This document shows, one piece after another, positions 33,244-43,475 of a stretch of DNA of 64,000 bases. Positions within the stretch are counted from its first letter, which is position 1. Every line of letters starts with the position of its first letter. This DNA is from Hyphomicrobium sp. (GTDB taxonomy: Bacteria > Pseudomonadota > Alphaproteobacteria > Rhizobiales > Hyphomicrobiaceae). Position numbers and translations under genes: made by a program. The notes under the pieces are model-generated. The model did no database searches, was not told the DNA's origin, and saw only the letters and a program-made list of their open reading frames with translations. The DNA is taken from positions 1 to 64,000 of the forward strand of contig PERI01000007.1 in the NCBI GenBank assembly GCA_002928515.1, in the 5' to 3' direction.

Positions 33244-34299
33244 ATGGCTTCCACTCGCACTCCCGCCAAGCACTTCCAGCCCCTCGCCATTGGCGCACCA
33301 GAACCTTATCGCAGCCTACCCGTCAAACTTGAGCGCATGATCCATTTCGTGCCGCCGCACAACGACAAGATCCGCTCAAAAATTAAAGACATCTCGAGCC
33401 AGGTGGATGTCGTTCTCGGCAATCTCGAAGACGCCGTGCCGCTCGACCAGAAAGAGAATGCGCGCAAAGGCTTTATTCAAATGGCGCGTGACACCGATTT
33501 TGGAAACACCGGGCTTTGGACGCGTATCAATTGTTTGAACTCACCTTGGATGCTGGACGATGTGATCGAGATTGTCTCAAACGTTGGCAATAAACTCGAT
33601 GTCGTCATGTTGCCAAAAGTCGAAGGCCCGTGGGACATTCATTATCTCGATCAACTCCTGGCGCAACTCGAAGCCAAACACAGCGTTGCAAAACCAATCC
33701 TCATTCACGCCATTTTAGAAACCGCCGAAGGCGTGAATAACGTCGAAGCCATCGCTGCTGCATCGCCGCGCATGCATGGCATGAGCCTTGGCCCAGCCGA
33801 CCTCGCCGCGTCACGCGGCATGAAAACAACCCGTGTCGGTGGCGGTCATCCTGATTATGGGGTGTTGGCAGACGCAGATGCCAACGCAACAACCACGCGG
33901 AGTTTCTATCAGCAAGACTTGTGGCACTACACGGTCGGTAAAATGGTCGATGCCTGTCTCGCCTACGGCTTGAAACCGTTCTACGGCCCATTCGGAGATT
34001 TTTCCGATGGCGCCGCGTGCGAAGCTCAGTTCCGCAATGCCTACCTTCAAGGATGTCTCGGCGCTTGGTCGCTCCACCCCAGCCAAATCGATATTGCCAA
34101 GCGTGTCTTCTCGCCAGATGCAAAGGAAGTCTTCTTTGCCAAACGCATTTTAGACGCCATGCCCGATGGCACCGGTGCCGTGATGATCGACGGTAAGATG
34201 CAAGACGACGCAACCTGGAAACAGGCCAAAGTTATTGTCGATTTGGCGCGTTTGGTTGCGACTAAAGACCCCGAGCGCGCAGCCGAGTTTGATTTATAA
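33244..34299 (+). CDS. mcl: malyl-CoA lyase (CitE/HpcH family)
   Basis: 351 residues from an ATG at 33244 with GGAA upstream. HpcH/HpaI aldolase fold: [15 protein letters not shown] near 57-71 holds metal and substrate contacts, PKVEGPWD near 120, [10 protein letters not shown] near 155 with the catalytic Glu, and MSLGPADLA near 180. Length and the [11 protein letters not shown] segment match malyl-CoA/(S)-citramalyl-CoA lyase rather than short citrate lyase subunits. It splits malyl-CoA to glyoxylate and acetyl-CoA, as in the serine cycle, ethylmalonyl-CoA pathway or 3-hydroxypropionate routes; no other gene of these is in the window. Confidence 0.85.
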   Translation: MASTRTPAKHFQPLAIGAPEPYRSLPVKLERMIHFVPPHNDKIRSKIKDISSQVDVVLGNLEDAVPLDQKENARKGFIQMARDTDFGNTGLWTRINCLNSPWMLDDVIEIVSNVGNKLDVVMLPKVEGPWDIHYLDQLLAQLEAKHSVAKPILIHAILETAEGVNNVEAIAAASPRMHGMSLGPADLAASRGMKTTRVGGGHPDYGVLADADANATTTRSFYQQDLWHYTVGKMVDACLAYGLKPFYGPFGDFSDGAACEAQFRNAYLQGCLGAWSLHPSQIDIAKRVFSPDAKEVFFAKRILDAMPDGTGAVMIDGKMQDDATWKQAKVIVDLARLVATKDPERAAEFDL

Positions 34300-34306
34300 T
34301 TTGGCT

Positions 34307-34693
34307 ATGGAAATGAATAAAAGCGAGCGTTATGCCCAGACGGATACCAAACTGACGATGAAACCGACCATGAAAGAAGCGAAATTTGCCATCGGTGCCG
34401 TCGTGCGGCACCGATTGTTTCCGTTTCGCGGCCTAATCTTCGATATCGATCCAGTTTTTGCCAATACCGAGGCGTGGTGGCTGGCTATTCCCGAAGATAT
34501 TCGCCCGAGCAAAGACCAGCCATTTTATCATCTGTATGCCGAAAATTCAGAAAGCACGTATTTGGCTTACGTATCGGAGCAAAATTTACTGCCCGATGAC
34601 AATCCAACACCTTTGCGCCATCCGGATATTGCGGATGAATTTTTGCGCGACCGCAAGGGCAAGTATAAGCTGCGCCACCCTGCCCCAAATTGA
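34307..34693 (+). CDS. hspQ: heat shock protein HspQ
   Basis: 128 residues. The family signature is clear: AKFAIGAVVRHRLFPFRG, then IFDIDPVFANTEAWW and the YHLYAENSESTYLAYVSEQNL segment (each shown in short pieces). HspQ binds hemimethylated DNA and acts as a specificity factor for the Lon protease in E. coli. Tandem ATGs at 34307 and 34313 and an inner one at 34370 make the exact start uncertain; the shortest would match the core domain. It follows mcl by 7 bases and may be co-transcribed. Confidence 0.9.
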   Translation: MEMNKSERYAQTDTKLTMKPTMKEAKFAIGAVVRHRLFPFRGLIFDIDPVFANTEAWWLAIPEDIRPSKDQPFYHLYAENSESTYLAYVSEQNLLPDDNPTPLRHPDIADEFLRDRKGKYKLRHPAPN

Positions 34694-34727
34694 ATGAACC
34701 TATTCGCACGTGCATGACCAGAAATAA

Positions 34728-34760
34728 AAATGCCGCCTCGGATCATCCGAAGCGGCATTT
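34728..34760. terminator. intrinsic terminator between hspQ and ialB-family gene
   Basis: AAATGCCGC at 34728-34736 pairs with GCGGCATTT at 34752-34760 with further TCGG/CCGA pairing inside. The T-rich side after the stem (TTTCTTGTTT) fits the plus strand, and A-rich sequence before it gives a T run on the minus strand, so it probably works for both convergent genes. Confidence 0.8.
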
Positions 34761-34787
34761 CTTGTTTCGTAAATAATGACCTGAACT

Positions 34788-35708
34788 TTATGGAGCCTTG
34801 GGCGCCGCGGCAGCAGCAGGAGCTGCAGCTTTCGGAGCGGCAGCCGCGGCAGGTTTGGCGCCCGTCGAACCGGTCGCACCAGCCGTGTTGCTCATATTAC
34901 GGTTCTGTTCAGCTATCAGCCTCTGACGATCGGCAATTTGTTTCATCAGAGAGCTACGCGCGGCAGCATACTTCTTATTGTCCACCGGCTGACCTTTCAC
35001 GGCCTCGACGTAACCATCGAGTGGCACCGGGAAGCCAACGGGCTGTGCACCCGCATTCATGGCCAGAACCATGATGCCGCCGCCAGCAGCCATTTGGTCG
35101 AGAATTTCTTTGGTGGCTTCGGTCTCAGCCGTGCATCCGGCAGGATGACACAGAGAGTATTTCAGTTCGATCGGCTTGAGGCTCTTCTCATCGATCTTTT
35201 CCTGCTTGGCAGCGGCAGCCCACTGCTCTTTCGTGTAAACAGCAGCGCGAATGCCTGGCGGAAGCGCCATGCCCAACGGCACCATGATCATCAGCGATTG
35301 CTTATCTTGGCCTTCGACCTGACGGATAGCAGCGGACACGAGCACCATGCCCGTATTGCCATCGAGACGTTCGTGATGCGTCAGGCAAAGGCTCTTTTCT
35401 TCTTTCACCTCTTTGCCGTCTTTATCTTTTTTGACGACCGGTGCCTTCTCACACAGCTTAACCCATGCACTCTTGGCAGCATCTGCAGCAGCACCGCCAG
35501 CCGCAGGTGCCGCGGCAGCCGGTTTCGCAGCAGGTGCTGCCGCTGGCTTTGCAGCCGGTGCAGCCGCTGGCTTAGCCGGGGCTGCTGGAATTTTCACTTC
35601 GTTTTCAGCGGGCTCTTGAGCCAGCGCTGGTCCAGTCAAGGCAACGACCGCGAATGCAACGGCCGAAACCAGCGACTTGCCGCTTGCGCGCAATTCTGCG
35701 TGTCTCAT
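34788..35708 (-). CDS. invasion-associated locus B (IalB) family protein
   Basis: 306 residues from an ATG at 35708 (AAGGA upstream). A signal peptide is followed by a Pro/Ala/Lys linker of repeated AAPAAKP units (about 40-85). The IalB domain (about 90-260) has Cys pairs at SLCL and LCHPAGC and the MIMVPLGMALPPGIR segment. The end is again Ala/Pro-rich. IalB proteins are exported proteins of Rhizobiales; Bartonella IalB aids invasion, while the role in free-living species is unknown. The longer frame to 35870 lacks a signal peptide in the right place. Confidence 0.85.
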   Translation of the reverse strand: MRHAELRASGKSLVSAVAFAVVALTGPALAQEPAENEVKIPAAPAKPAAAPAAKPAAAPAAKPAAAAPAAGGAAADAAKSAWVKLCEKAPVVKKDKDGKEVKEEKSLCLTHHERLDGNTGMVLVSAAIRQVEGQDKQSLMIMVPLGMALPPGIRAAVYTKEQWAAAAKQEKIDEKSLKPIELKYSLCHPAGCTAETEATKEILDQMAAGGGIMVLAMNAGAQPVGFPVPLDGYVEAVKGQPVDNKKYAAARSSLMKQIADRQRLIAEQNRNMSNTAGATGSTGAKPAAAAAPKAAAPAAAAAPKAP

Positions 35709-36114
35709 GAAGTTCAATATCCTTCGAAATTGCGAGCCGGTTATGCCAGCCCAACCCCTCTCACTGCCCATGCACCGCACAACCCAAAATACACGGTTCA
35801 CATGGGTTCTGACGCATTCCGCGTCGTCCGGGTGCGAGTAAAGCTCGGAATGCGGCAATCCCGTGGCCACAATTACAGGGTACCGTGGGCAGATGCTGTG
35901 AATTCAGCTCTCGTTGCCGTATGGCCACTGTGACAAGCTGGCGTGAAGCAAAGGCAATCAAGCGCATCGGATATCGCAACGGCTCTTAAGTCTGTTTGTA
36001 AGAGCCCGCGCGGCTCAAGCTTAACTGTGATGAAGGCCACTCATGAGGCCTAAGCCACATGTTGGTGATTTCTGCTATGTATCAAATGCGACTATGATAA
36101 TTCGTGGAACTGCA
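35709..36114. other. divergent intergenic region
   Basis: About 400 bases between the ialB-family gene and the solute-binding protein gene. A GAGCCCGCGCGGCTC palindrome near 36003-36017 and an AGGCC inverted repeat near 36035-36050 are the only structures seen. No promoter can be assigned with confidence. Open frames on both strands here have poor composition. Confidence 0.4.
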
Positions 36115-37914
36115 ATGCCCTACTTTCTTGCCCATGGGTTCCTAGCCCTCCTATGGCTGACATTGGCCGCCACTTTTGCCCACGCAGAACCAAAACCGGG
36201 TGTTGCACTGCATGGCACCCCAAAACTAGCGGCTGACTTTCCCCATCTCCCCTATGTCAATCCGAATGCACCCAAGGGCGGGCGGGCAACATTTGCCGTC
36301 CTTGGTTCTTACGACAGTTTGAACCCATTGATCGTCAAAGGCGTGCCGGTTTCAGGAGTACGCGAATTCTCAGTTGAGAGTTTGATGGCGCGCGGTCTGG
36401 ACGAACCGTTCACATTGTATGGCTTGTTAGCGTCCACAATCGACATTGCCGAAGACGGCCTGTCAGTAGCCTTCGAGCTCAATCCCAAAGCCGCGTTCTC
36501 GGATCGCTCATCCGTGACAATCGATGATGTGATTTCATCCTACGAACTTTTAAAAACCAAAGGCCGACCCAACCATCGCACCTATTTTGCCAAAGTCACG
36601 GCTGCGGAAAAAGTAGGTGAGCGCGGCGTGCGCTTTACATTTCAAGACGCCAACGATCGCGAATTACCCTTTATCCTTGGATTGATGCCAGTCTTCGCCA
36701 AGGCTTCAACATCACCAGAGACATTCGATCAAACCACAATGTCACCGCTCGTCGGCTCAGGACCATATATTGTTGGCAACATAGATGCAGGCCGTTCTCT
36801 GACCTGGAAACGTGATCCCGACTATTGGGCGCGCGATCTGCCGATTGCGCGCGGTCGCTTCAATTTCGATGAAATTCGCTTCGAATACTATCGCGATGGT
36901 TCGGTCATGCTTGAGGCCTTCAAGAGCGGCGCAGTTGATTTAAGATTGGAGGAGGACCCAGGACGCTGGGCCGACGCCTACGACATTCCTGCCCTCGCAC
37001 AAGGCAAAGTTCTAAAAAAAGAATTCGATATTGGGCTACCAGCAGGCATGACCGGACTGGTGTTCAATACCCGTCGCGATGTGTTTTCTGACGTTCGTGT
37101 TCGACGTGCGCTGACGACCTTGCTCGATTTTGAATGGATCAATCGTTCACTCTACAATGGTCTTTTCAAACGCACACAAAGTTATTTCGAGCGATCCTAT
37201 CTGTCGTCCTCAGGCAAGCCAGCGGATGACACGGAGCGATCCCTGCTTGCAAATTATCCAGACAGTGTTCGGCCAGAAATTATGGCAGGCACGTTCACGT
37301 TTCCCGCCAGCGATGGGACCGGTCAAAATCGCGCCAATCAAAAGGCTGCATTTGAATTGCTGCGCGCCAGCGGTTACGAACTGAAATCAGGCAAATTGAT
37401 AAATGCAACGACGGGACAACAGTTGGCCTTTGAAATTCTTGCCAACAACAATGCCCAAGAAGCATTGCTTCTCAGCTTCGCCCGCAATCTCGAACCGCTC
37501 GGTATCGCCGCCCGCGTCCGTGTCGTGGACAGCGCCCAATACCAAGGCCGATTGGCGAGCTACGACTACGATATGATTCAAAACACTTGGGCATCATCAT
37601 TATCGCCGGGCAATGAGCAGCTGTTTCGCTGGTCGGCGGCAACGCGCGATGCCAAAGGCTCTTATAATTTTGCTGGCGTTGCCAACGAGGCCGCTGATGC
37701 GATGATCCAAGCCATGTTGAGCGCAAAAACGGAGCTGGAATTTGTCTCGGCCGTGCGTGCGCTCGATCGCGTACTCTTGTCCAATGATTATGCCATTCCG
37801 CTGTTTCATGTTCCCAAGCAATGGGTCGCGCACTGGGCGCGCATGAAGCATCCCGAACGCATTCCGGTTTCCGGCTATGCCATCGATACCTGGTGGATCG
37901 AGGAACATAAATGA
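36115..37914 (+). CDS. YejA-type peptide-binding protein (ABC transporter, family 5)
   Basis: 599 residues from an ATG at 36115 whose first 23 residues form a signal peptide ending Phe-Ala-His-Ala. Family 5 solute-binding features: HGTPKLAADFPHLPYVNPNAP near 30, GGRATF, ESLMARGLDEPFTLYGLLA near 100 and the WDRDPDYWARDLP-like segment (WKRDPDYWARDLP) near 237. This matches YejA, which binds oligopeptides for the YejBEF importer. No permease or ATPase gene follows; the next gene is an acyl-CoA synthetase overlapping by ATGA. Confidence 0.85.
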   Translation: MPYFLAHGFLALLWLTLAATFAHAEPKPGVALHGTPKLAADFPHLPYVNPNAPKGGRATFAVLGSYDSLNPLIVKGVPVSGVREFSVESLMARGLDEPFTLYGLLASTIDIAEDGLSVAFELNPKAAFSDRSSVTIDDVISSYELLKTKGRPNHRTYFAKVTAAEKVGERGVRFTFQDANDRELPFILGLMPVFAKASTSPETFDQTTMSPLVGSGPYIVGNIDAGRSLTWKRDPDYWARDLPIARGRFNFDEIRFEYYRDGSVMLEAFKSGAVDLRLEEDPGRWADAYDIPALAQGKVLKKEFDIGLPAGMTGLVFNTRRDVFSDVRVRRALTTLLDFEWINRSLYNGLFKRTQSYFERSYLSSSGKPADDTERSLLANYPDSVRPEIMAGTFTFPASDGTGQNRANQKAAFELLRASGYELKSGKLINATTGQQLAFEILANNNAQEALLLSFARNLEPLGIAARVRVVDSAQYQGRLASYDYDMIQNTWASSLSPGNEQLFRWSAATRDAKGSYNFAGVANEAADAMIQAMLSAKTELEFVSAVRALDRVLLSNDYAIPLFHVPKQWVAHWARMKHPERIPVSGYAIDTWWIEEHK

Positions 37915-39470
37915 CCTCTGCCCTCAATATAGTCGCGTCAAACGCGCCATTTAATCTCGCGCGCCATTGTTTACAGGCGCATGCGAACGCAACGCCCGAC
38001 AAACCCGCGCTCGAAGTGTTCGCAAATCTATCAGACGCTGTGCCGTCTGAGGTCTGGACGTACGCATCTCTAGAAGACGCAGTACTGCGCGTCGCTGGTG
38101 GATTATCGGCACTTGGCTTTGAACCTGGGACGCGCTTGCTCATCCGGCTCGACAATACGAGTTCCTACCCCATCGTTTATCTCGGCGCGATGGCAGCAGG
38201 CTTGATCGCCATACCGACTTCGAGCCAACTCACGCCATCAGAATCAGGCTTTCTCCAGAGTGACAGCGGCGCAGAGGTCGTAGCCCTCAGTCAAAGTCTG
38301 GCGGATCAAGAAGTGCCATCCAGCGTGCGCGTGCTCAGCGAAAGCGAGTTGCGCCAGATGATGCGCGACGGCCCACGTGGTGCCTACGCAGCAACGCGCG
38401 CTAACGATCCGGCCTATCTCGTTTACACATCCGGTACGACAGCGCGACCGAAAGGCGTCGTCCATGCCCATCGTGTCGTGTTGGGGCGTCAGCCTATGTA
38501 TCACGGCTGGTACGCCATCACACCCAACGACCGTGTGCTGCACGCAGGCGCATTTAATTGGACCTACACACTTGGCACAGGATTGATCGACCCATGGTCC
38601 AATGGCGCAACGAGTTTGATTTACACCGGAGAAAAATCTCCAGAACTTTGGCCTGAACTGATCCGTAAAATCGGCGCTACTCTTTTCGCCACCGTACCAA
38701 GTCTATTTCGTCAAATTTTGAAATACGCCACTCCCGGTGCAATCGATGTCGGCCGATTGCGCCACGGATTGATTGCCGGAGAGCGCCCACCAGAAGATTT
38801 ATTCGAGACATGGTACGCGCGAACCGGCACACATCTGCACGAAGCGCTCGGCATGAGCGAGATCTCGACCTACATTTCGACTAGTCCGACCATTCCTCGC
38901 AAACCCGGAACCACAGGCAAAGCACAAGCTGGCCGCCGCGTGGCTATTCTACCCGTAGAAGTGGGCACAGACTCACTATCACCCGGTCAAGAAGGTTTGA
39001 TCGCCGTGCATCGCACCGATCCGGGTTTGATGTTGAGCTATTGGCAACGCCCCGAGGAAGACGCCGAAGTCACGCGCGGTGATTGGTTCATCGGCGGCGA
39101 TATTGGTGTCATGGATGACGACGGATACATCACGCACCTGGGCCGCGCCAACGACGTCATGAAAGCGCTTGGCTATCGGATCTCGCCACAAGAGATAGAA
39201 GCTGTATTGGCGCAATGTCCCGGCGTAGGCGAGGTTGCATGCGCTGAAGTTCAAGTTCGCAGCGATGTTTCGGTGGTCGGCGCATTTGTAATTCGCGCGC
39301 CTGGATCGCGTGTCAGCGCCGACAACATTGCGGCGTTCGCAGCCGAACGATTGGCCGCCTATAAATGCCCGCGCGAAATCATTTTCGTCGATCACTTCCC
39401 ACGCACGGCAAATGGCAAGATCAAACGTAACGCGCTCATGGCCGCGCGCGAAACAACGCCTACGTCGTAA
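37911..39470 (+). CDS. AMP-forming acyl-CoA synthetase
   Basis: 519 residues of the ANL superfamily: P-loop YTSGTTARPKGVVH near 165-178, the adenine-binding ALGMSEISTY near 305, WFIGGDIGVMDDDGY near 389 and GRANDVMKALGYRISPQEIE near 408, and the C-terminal catalytic Lys in TANGKIKRN near 508. It activates a carboxylic acid to its CoA thioester. The substrate is not readable from sequence; the family includes acetate-, benzoate- and fatty acid-type enzymes. It is translationally coupled to the solute-binding protein gene. Confidence 0.87.
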   Translation: MTSALNIVASNAPFNLARHCLQAHANATPDKPALEVFANLSDAVPSEVWTYASLEDAVLRVAGGLSALGFEPGTRLLIRLDNTSSYPIVYLGAMAAGLIAIPTSSQLTPSESGFLQSDSGAEVVALSQSLADQEVPSSVRVLSESELRQMMRDGPRGAYAATRANDPAYLVYTSGTTARPKGVVHAHRVVLGRQPMYHGWYAITPNDRVLHAGAFNWTYTLGTGLIDPWSNGATSLIYTGEKSPELWPELIRKIGATLFATVPSLFRQILKYATPGAIDVGRLRHGLIAGERPPEDLFETWYARTGTHLHEALGMSEISTYISTSPTIPRKPGTTGKAQAGRRVAILPVEVGTDSLSPGQEGLIAVHRTDPGLMLSYWQRPEEDAEVTRGDWFIGGDIGVMDDDGYITHLGRANDVMKALGYRISPQEIEAVLAQCPGVGEVACAEVQVRSDVSVVGAFVIRAPGSRVSADNIAAFAAERLAAYKCPREIIFVDHFPRTANGKIKRNALMAARETTPTS

Positions 39471-39472
39471 CG

Positions 39473-42400
39473 TCACGCAGCCTTCTTCGCCAGACTAGCC
39501 AGATCGGCGAATTTCTGTACGAGGCTGCGCACGCCTTTCAAGCGCTGCTCCGGCAAATACCAATCGGCCCGGAACACGAGGCGCTGATCGGGCTGCACCT
39601 TCAATGTGCCGCGCGACTGCTGCACAAATCCGATCAAGCCTTCCGGGTTGGCAAAGGTATTCTTGTACAGCGTGATGACGCCACCTTTCGGTCCGGCATC
39701 GACCTTGGCGATGCTGGCGATGCGGCACAGCCCCTTAATCTCCATAACGTCAAGCAGATGCGTCACTTCCGGCGGCAATTCCCCGAAACGATCGACGAGT
39801 TCGGCCGCAAACGCGTCGATGTCAGATCGTTTTTCTAGCGAGGACAAGCGACGGTAAAGACCAAGTCGCAATTGGAGATCGGCAACGTAGCTTTCGGGAA
39901 TCATGATTGACGTGCCGAGCTGGATTTCCGGGCTCCACTTGTCGGCAGCTTCCAGATCGCCGCCCTTCATGGCCGCAACCGCTTCTTCCAACATCGCCTG
40001 ATAAAGCTCGAAACCAACTTCTCGGATGTGCCCCGATTGCTCCTCACCTAACAGATTACCAGCGCCCCGAATGTCGAGATCGTGCGAAGCGAGTGAGAAG
40101 CCAGCACCCAGCGTATCGAGCGATTGCAAAACTTTGAGACGCTTTTCTGCACCCTCAGTCAGCTTTTGGCCCGGCGGAGTCGTAATGTAAGCGTAAGCGC
40201 GCGTCTTGGAACGGCCCACGCGTCCGCGCAACTGATAGAGCTGCGCCAAACCGAACATATCCGCACGATGCACAATCAGAGTGTTAGCATTCGGCACGTC
40301 GAGACCGCTTTCGACAATCGCCGTCGAAAGCAGAATGTCGTATTTGCCTTCGTAGAACGCCGTCATCACGTCTTCGAGTTCGGTCGGCGTCATCTGCCCT
40401 GTGGCGCGCGCAAACGTCAGCTCCGGTACGGCTTCGCGTAAAAACTCCGCCACATCGTCAAGATCGGAAATACGCGGCGCCACATAGAACGTCTGTCCGC
40501 CACGAAAACGTTCGCGACGCAGCGCATCTTTCAAAATCACCGGATCGAAGGGCGAAATGTAGGTGCGCACCGCTAAGCGGTCGATCGGCGGCGTAGTGAT
40601 GAGTGAGAGTTCACGCACGCCCGTCAGCGCCAATTGCAATGTGCGCGGGATCGGCGTCGCCGACAACGTCAACACGTGCACGTCTTCGCGCATCCTCTTC
40701 AAGCGCTCTTTGTGATTGACGCCGAAGTGCTGTTCCTCGTCGATAATGAGCAAACCAAGGCGCGCAAATTCGATCTGCTTGCCCAGCAACGCATGCGTGC
40801 CAACGACGATATCGACGGCGCCAGATTTCAAACCTTGCTTCACCTCGGCGAGGTCTTTAGCCGCCACCATGCGCGACGCCTGCGCGACATTGACCGGCAG
40901 ACCCTGGAAGCGCTCCTTAAATGAGCGATAATGTTGGCGCGCAAGCAACGTAGTCGGCACAACGACAGCAACCTGCAAACCATTTAATGCGGCAACGAAG
41001 GCCGCGCGCATCGCCACTTCCGTTTTGCCAAAGCCGACATCGCCGCACACTAGGCGATCCATCGGCCTACCGGACCCGAGGTCTGCAATCACCGTGTCGA
41101 TGCTCGCGGCCTGGTCCTCGGTTTCCTCATAAGGGAACCGGGCCACAAACTCATCAAAAGCGTGAGCCGGTGGGAAGATCGGCGGCGCTTCTCGCAACGC
41201 GCGCAAGGCTGCAATCTTGATAAGTTCATTGGCAATTTCACGCAGACGCTTTTTCAAACGTGCCTTACGCGATTGCCACGCAACACCACCCAATCGATCG
41301 AGTTGGCCGTCAGAGTCATCAGCGCCGTAGCGCGTCAGCAATTCAATGTTTTCGACTGGCAGAAAGAGTTTATCGCCGCCCGCATAATGCAATTCGAGGC
41401 AGTCATGCGGTGCCCCGAGCGCCGTAATGGTTTGCAACCCGGCGAAACGACCGATGCCATGATCGGCGTGCACGACGAGATCGCCAACCGACAGGCTGGT
41501 TGCTTCGGTCAGAACGTCGGTCGCCTTGCGCTGCCGCTTGCGTTGGCGCACGAGGCGGTCACCAAGGATGTCCTGTTCAGCGATGACCGCGAGGTCTGGC
41601 GTCTCGAACCCCTCTTCAAGACCGAGCACTGCGAATGCCGTGGCACCCGGCGGCAAAGCAAGAACCTCGGCAAAGTTTTCAACTTTGCGGGCGTCTTTCA
41701 ATCCGTGATCTGCAACGAGACCGATCAATCGTTCGCGCGCACCGGCTGTCCACGCGGCAACGATGACGCGGCGCGGTTCATCGAGAACGCGGCGCACATG
41801 TCCAACGACGGCATCGAACACATTTGTATCGGGGTTAGCGCGTTCCGGCGCGAATGACCGCCCGCGACGGCCACGCATCGCATAAACGCCACTTGATGAT
41901 GGATCGTCGAATGGCGTCAGGCGTGACAGTGGGCGCTTCGAGAGTGCCGCATTCCAGGCCTTACCATCCAGAAACATGCGGTCAGGCGGAACAGGCTTAT
42001 AGGGCGGCGCACCGAAACGTTGACCTTCGAGACTGTCCACACGCGCTTCGTAATGTTCTTGGATTTGCTGAAAGCGCTGTTCAATCGCTTCTTCGGCGCG
42101 ATGATCGAAACTGACGCCTGCCCCCGGTACATAGTCAAACAGCGTTTCAAGTTCAGGATGAAACAACGGCAACCAATGTTCCTGGCCTTGATACCGCCGA
42201 CCATTGCTGACCGATTCATAGAGCGGATCATCGCCCGTATTGCCGCCGAATAAGGCGACATAGCCTTTGCGAAAAAGCGCCGTCGCTGCATCACCGAATG
42301 CCACTTCGCTGACCGGCATCAGGGCAAATTTCTGAACCGGCTTTTGCGAACGCTGCGTTTCAGCATCAAACGATTTGATCGTCTCCAACGTGTCGCCGAA

Positions 42401-42958
42401 AAAATCCAGCCGGATGGGATTGATGCGCCCGGGCGGAAACAGATCGAGGATACCGCCACGTTGTGCAAATTCACCCGGCTCCATGACGCTGCTGGCACGC
42501 TGGAAACCGTATGCGCCAAGCCGCGTGATCAGCTCCGACATATCCAAGCGCTGTCCGGGCGCAATTGGCTTGAATGCTGAGCGTATAAACGCCCGCGGCG
42601 GTACGCGCTGAAGTGCGGCATTCACCGTCGTGATCACAACGGTTGCATCCTTGCGCGTGCCGATTACGAGCTTCCCCAGCCCCGTGATACGCCGCGATAC
42701 AATTTCCGCATTGGGGCTAGTGCGGTCGTACGGCACCGTATCCCACGCCGGAATAGCGATCACTTTGATGTCGGGTGCGAAAAACGCGAGTGCCGTGACC
42801 AACTGTTCGAGGCGTCGGTCGTCACGGGCGATATGAAGGTGCAAACCGGGTTGATCGGCCGTGCGCGCAGCCTTCGTCAGATCGGCAATAACGCGCGCGT
42901 CAAAGCCTTCCGGAACACCCGAAAAGATTGCGCCATGGGATTTGCTTTCAACACTCAT
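39473..42958 (-). CDS. mfd: transcription-repair coupling factor Mfd
   Basis: 1161 residues, normal length. UvrB-homology start, RNA polymerase-interaction module with ADHGIGRFAGL near 495, Walker A GDVGFGKTEVAM near 640, DEEQHFG in motif II, SATPIPRTL in motif III, QLRGRVGRS in motif VI and a C-terminal D7 domain. It frees stalled RNA polymerase and recruits UvrA to damage. The start is one base after the sdhE stop, so the two are co-transcribed. It lies tail to tail with the acyl-CoA synthetase gene. Confidence 0.96.
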   Translation of the reverse strand: MSVESKSHGAIFSGVPEGFDARVIADLTKAARTADQPGLHLHIARDDRRLEQLVTALAFFAPDIKVIAIPAWDTVPYDRTSPNAEIVSRRITGLGKLVIGTRKDATVVITTVNAALQRVPPRAFIRSAFKPIAPGQRLDMSELITRLGAYGFQRASSVMEPGEFAQRGGILDLFPPGRINPIRLDFFGDTLETIKSFDAETQRSQKPVQKFALMPVSEVAFGDAATALFRKGYVALFGGNTGDDPLYESVSNGRRYQGQEHWLPLFHPELETLFDYVPGAGVSFDHRAEEAIEQRFQQIQEHYEARVDSLEGQRFGAPPYKPVPPDRMFLDGKAWNAALSKRPLSRLTPFDDPSSSGVYAMRGRRGRSFAPERANPDTNVFDAVVGHVRRVLDEPRRVIVAAWTAGARERLIGLVADHGLKDARKVENFAEVLALPPGATAFAVLGLEEGFETPDLAVIAEQDILGDRLVRQRKRQRKATDVLTEATSLSVGDLVVHADHGIGRFAGLQTITALGAPHDCLELHYAGGDKLFLPVENIELLTRYGADDSDGQLDRLGGVAWQSRKARLKKRLREIANELIKIAALRALREAPPIFPPAHAFDEFVARFPYEETEDQAASIDTVIADLGSGRPMDRLVCGDVGFGKTEVAMRAAFVAALNGLQVAVVVPTTLLARQHYRSFKERFQGLPVNVAQASRMVAAKDLAEVKQGLKSGAVDIVVGTHALLGKQIEFARLGLLIIDEEQHFGVNHKERLKRMREDVHVLTLSATPIPRTLQLALTGVRELSLITTPPIDRLAVRTYISPFDPVILKDALRRERFRGGQTFYVAPRISDLDDVAEFLREAVPELTFARATGQMTPTELEDVMTAFYEGKYDILLSTAIVESGLDVPNANTLIVHRADMFGLAQLYQLRGRVGRSKTRAYAYITTPPGQKLTEGAEKRLKVLQSLDTLGAGFSLASHDLDIRGAGNLLGEEQSGHIREVGFELYQAMLEEAVAAMKGGDLEAADKWSPEIQLGTSIMIPESYVADLQLRLGLYRRLSSLEKRSDIDAFAAELVDRFGELPPEVTHLLDVMEIKGLCRIASIAKVDAGPKGGVITLYKNTFANPEGLIGFVQQSRGTLKVQPDQRLVFRADWYLPEQRLKGVRSLVQKFADLASLAKKAA

Positions 42959-42959
42959 G

Positions 42960-43253
42960 TTAGCCTGTCACATCGCCAGAGGTGTTGAGCGTATCGAGAC
43001 CATGGAAGGCGCGGATCTCGCCAACCAAATTGGCAAAAGCGCTGCCAGAAATCGCCTCCTTACCGAAAATCCAGTTCTGGAGTGTGGGGTCGGCCACGGC
43101 TAGAAACTGCTCGAAAGTGGCCAGCCGCTCGCCCTCCATCAACGGCAAGTGCGCCGTCGCAAAACGACCGATCAGCGCATCCAGTTCTTTAGTGCCGCGA
43201 TGCGTGGCACGAAAGGCGGCGCGGCGACGGCGAACATCGAGATCATCGGTCAT
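42960..43253 (-). CDS. sdhE: SdhE-family FAD assembly factor
   Basis: 97 residues with the SdhE/Sdh5 mark Arg-Gly-Thr-Lys-Glu-Leu-Asp near 20 and a Trp in NWIFGK near 68. SdhE helps attach FAD covalently to succinate dehydrogenase SdhA. It is the first gene of an sdhE-mfd unit, an arrangement common in Hyphomicrobiales, and is divergent from recG. Confidence 0.9.
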   Translation of the reverse strand: MTDDLDVRRRRAAFRATHRGTKELDALIGRFATAHLPLMEGERLATFEQFLAVADPTLQNWIFGKEAISGSAFANLVGEIRAFHGLDTLNTSGDVTG

Positions 43254-43475
43254 AAGGCTTCACGTCTGTGAACATCTACGATAGGTAAAGCGGCGCTTCA
43301 TTGACCGGTGCATGGCATACGCTTGACGCGCATCCGCACAGCCGCCACGATCATTTGCAACGCGCGAAGGGCTTCCTATAGCGCCCGCACATCGATCCGC
43401 ATAGCGCGAGGACAGATGCGTATTGCCGCGACCACTGACCCTGCCATTGCTGCGTATCATTCAACTTAGGTAGCT

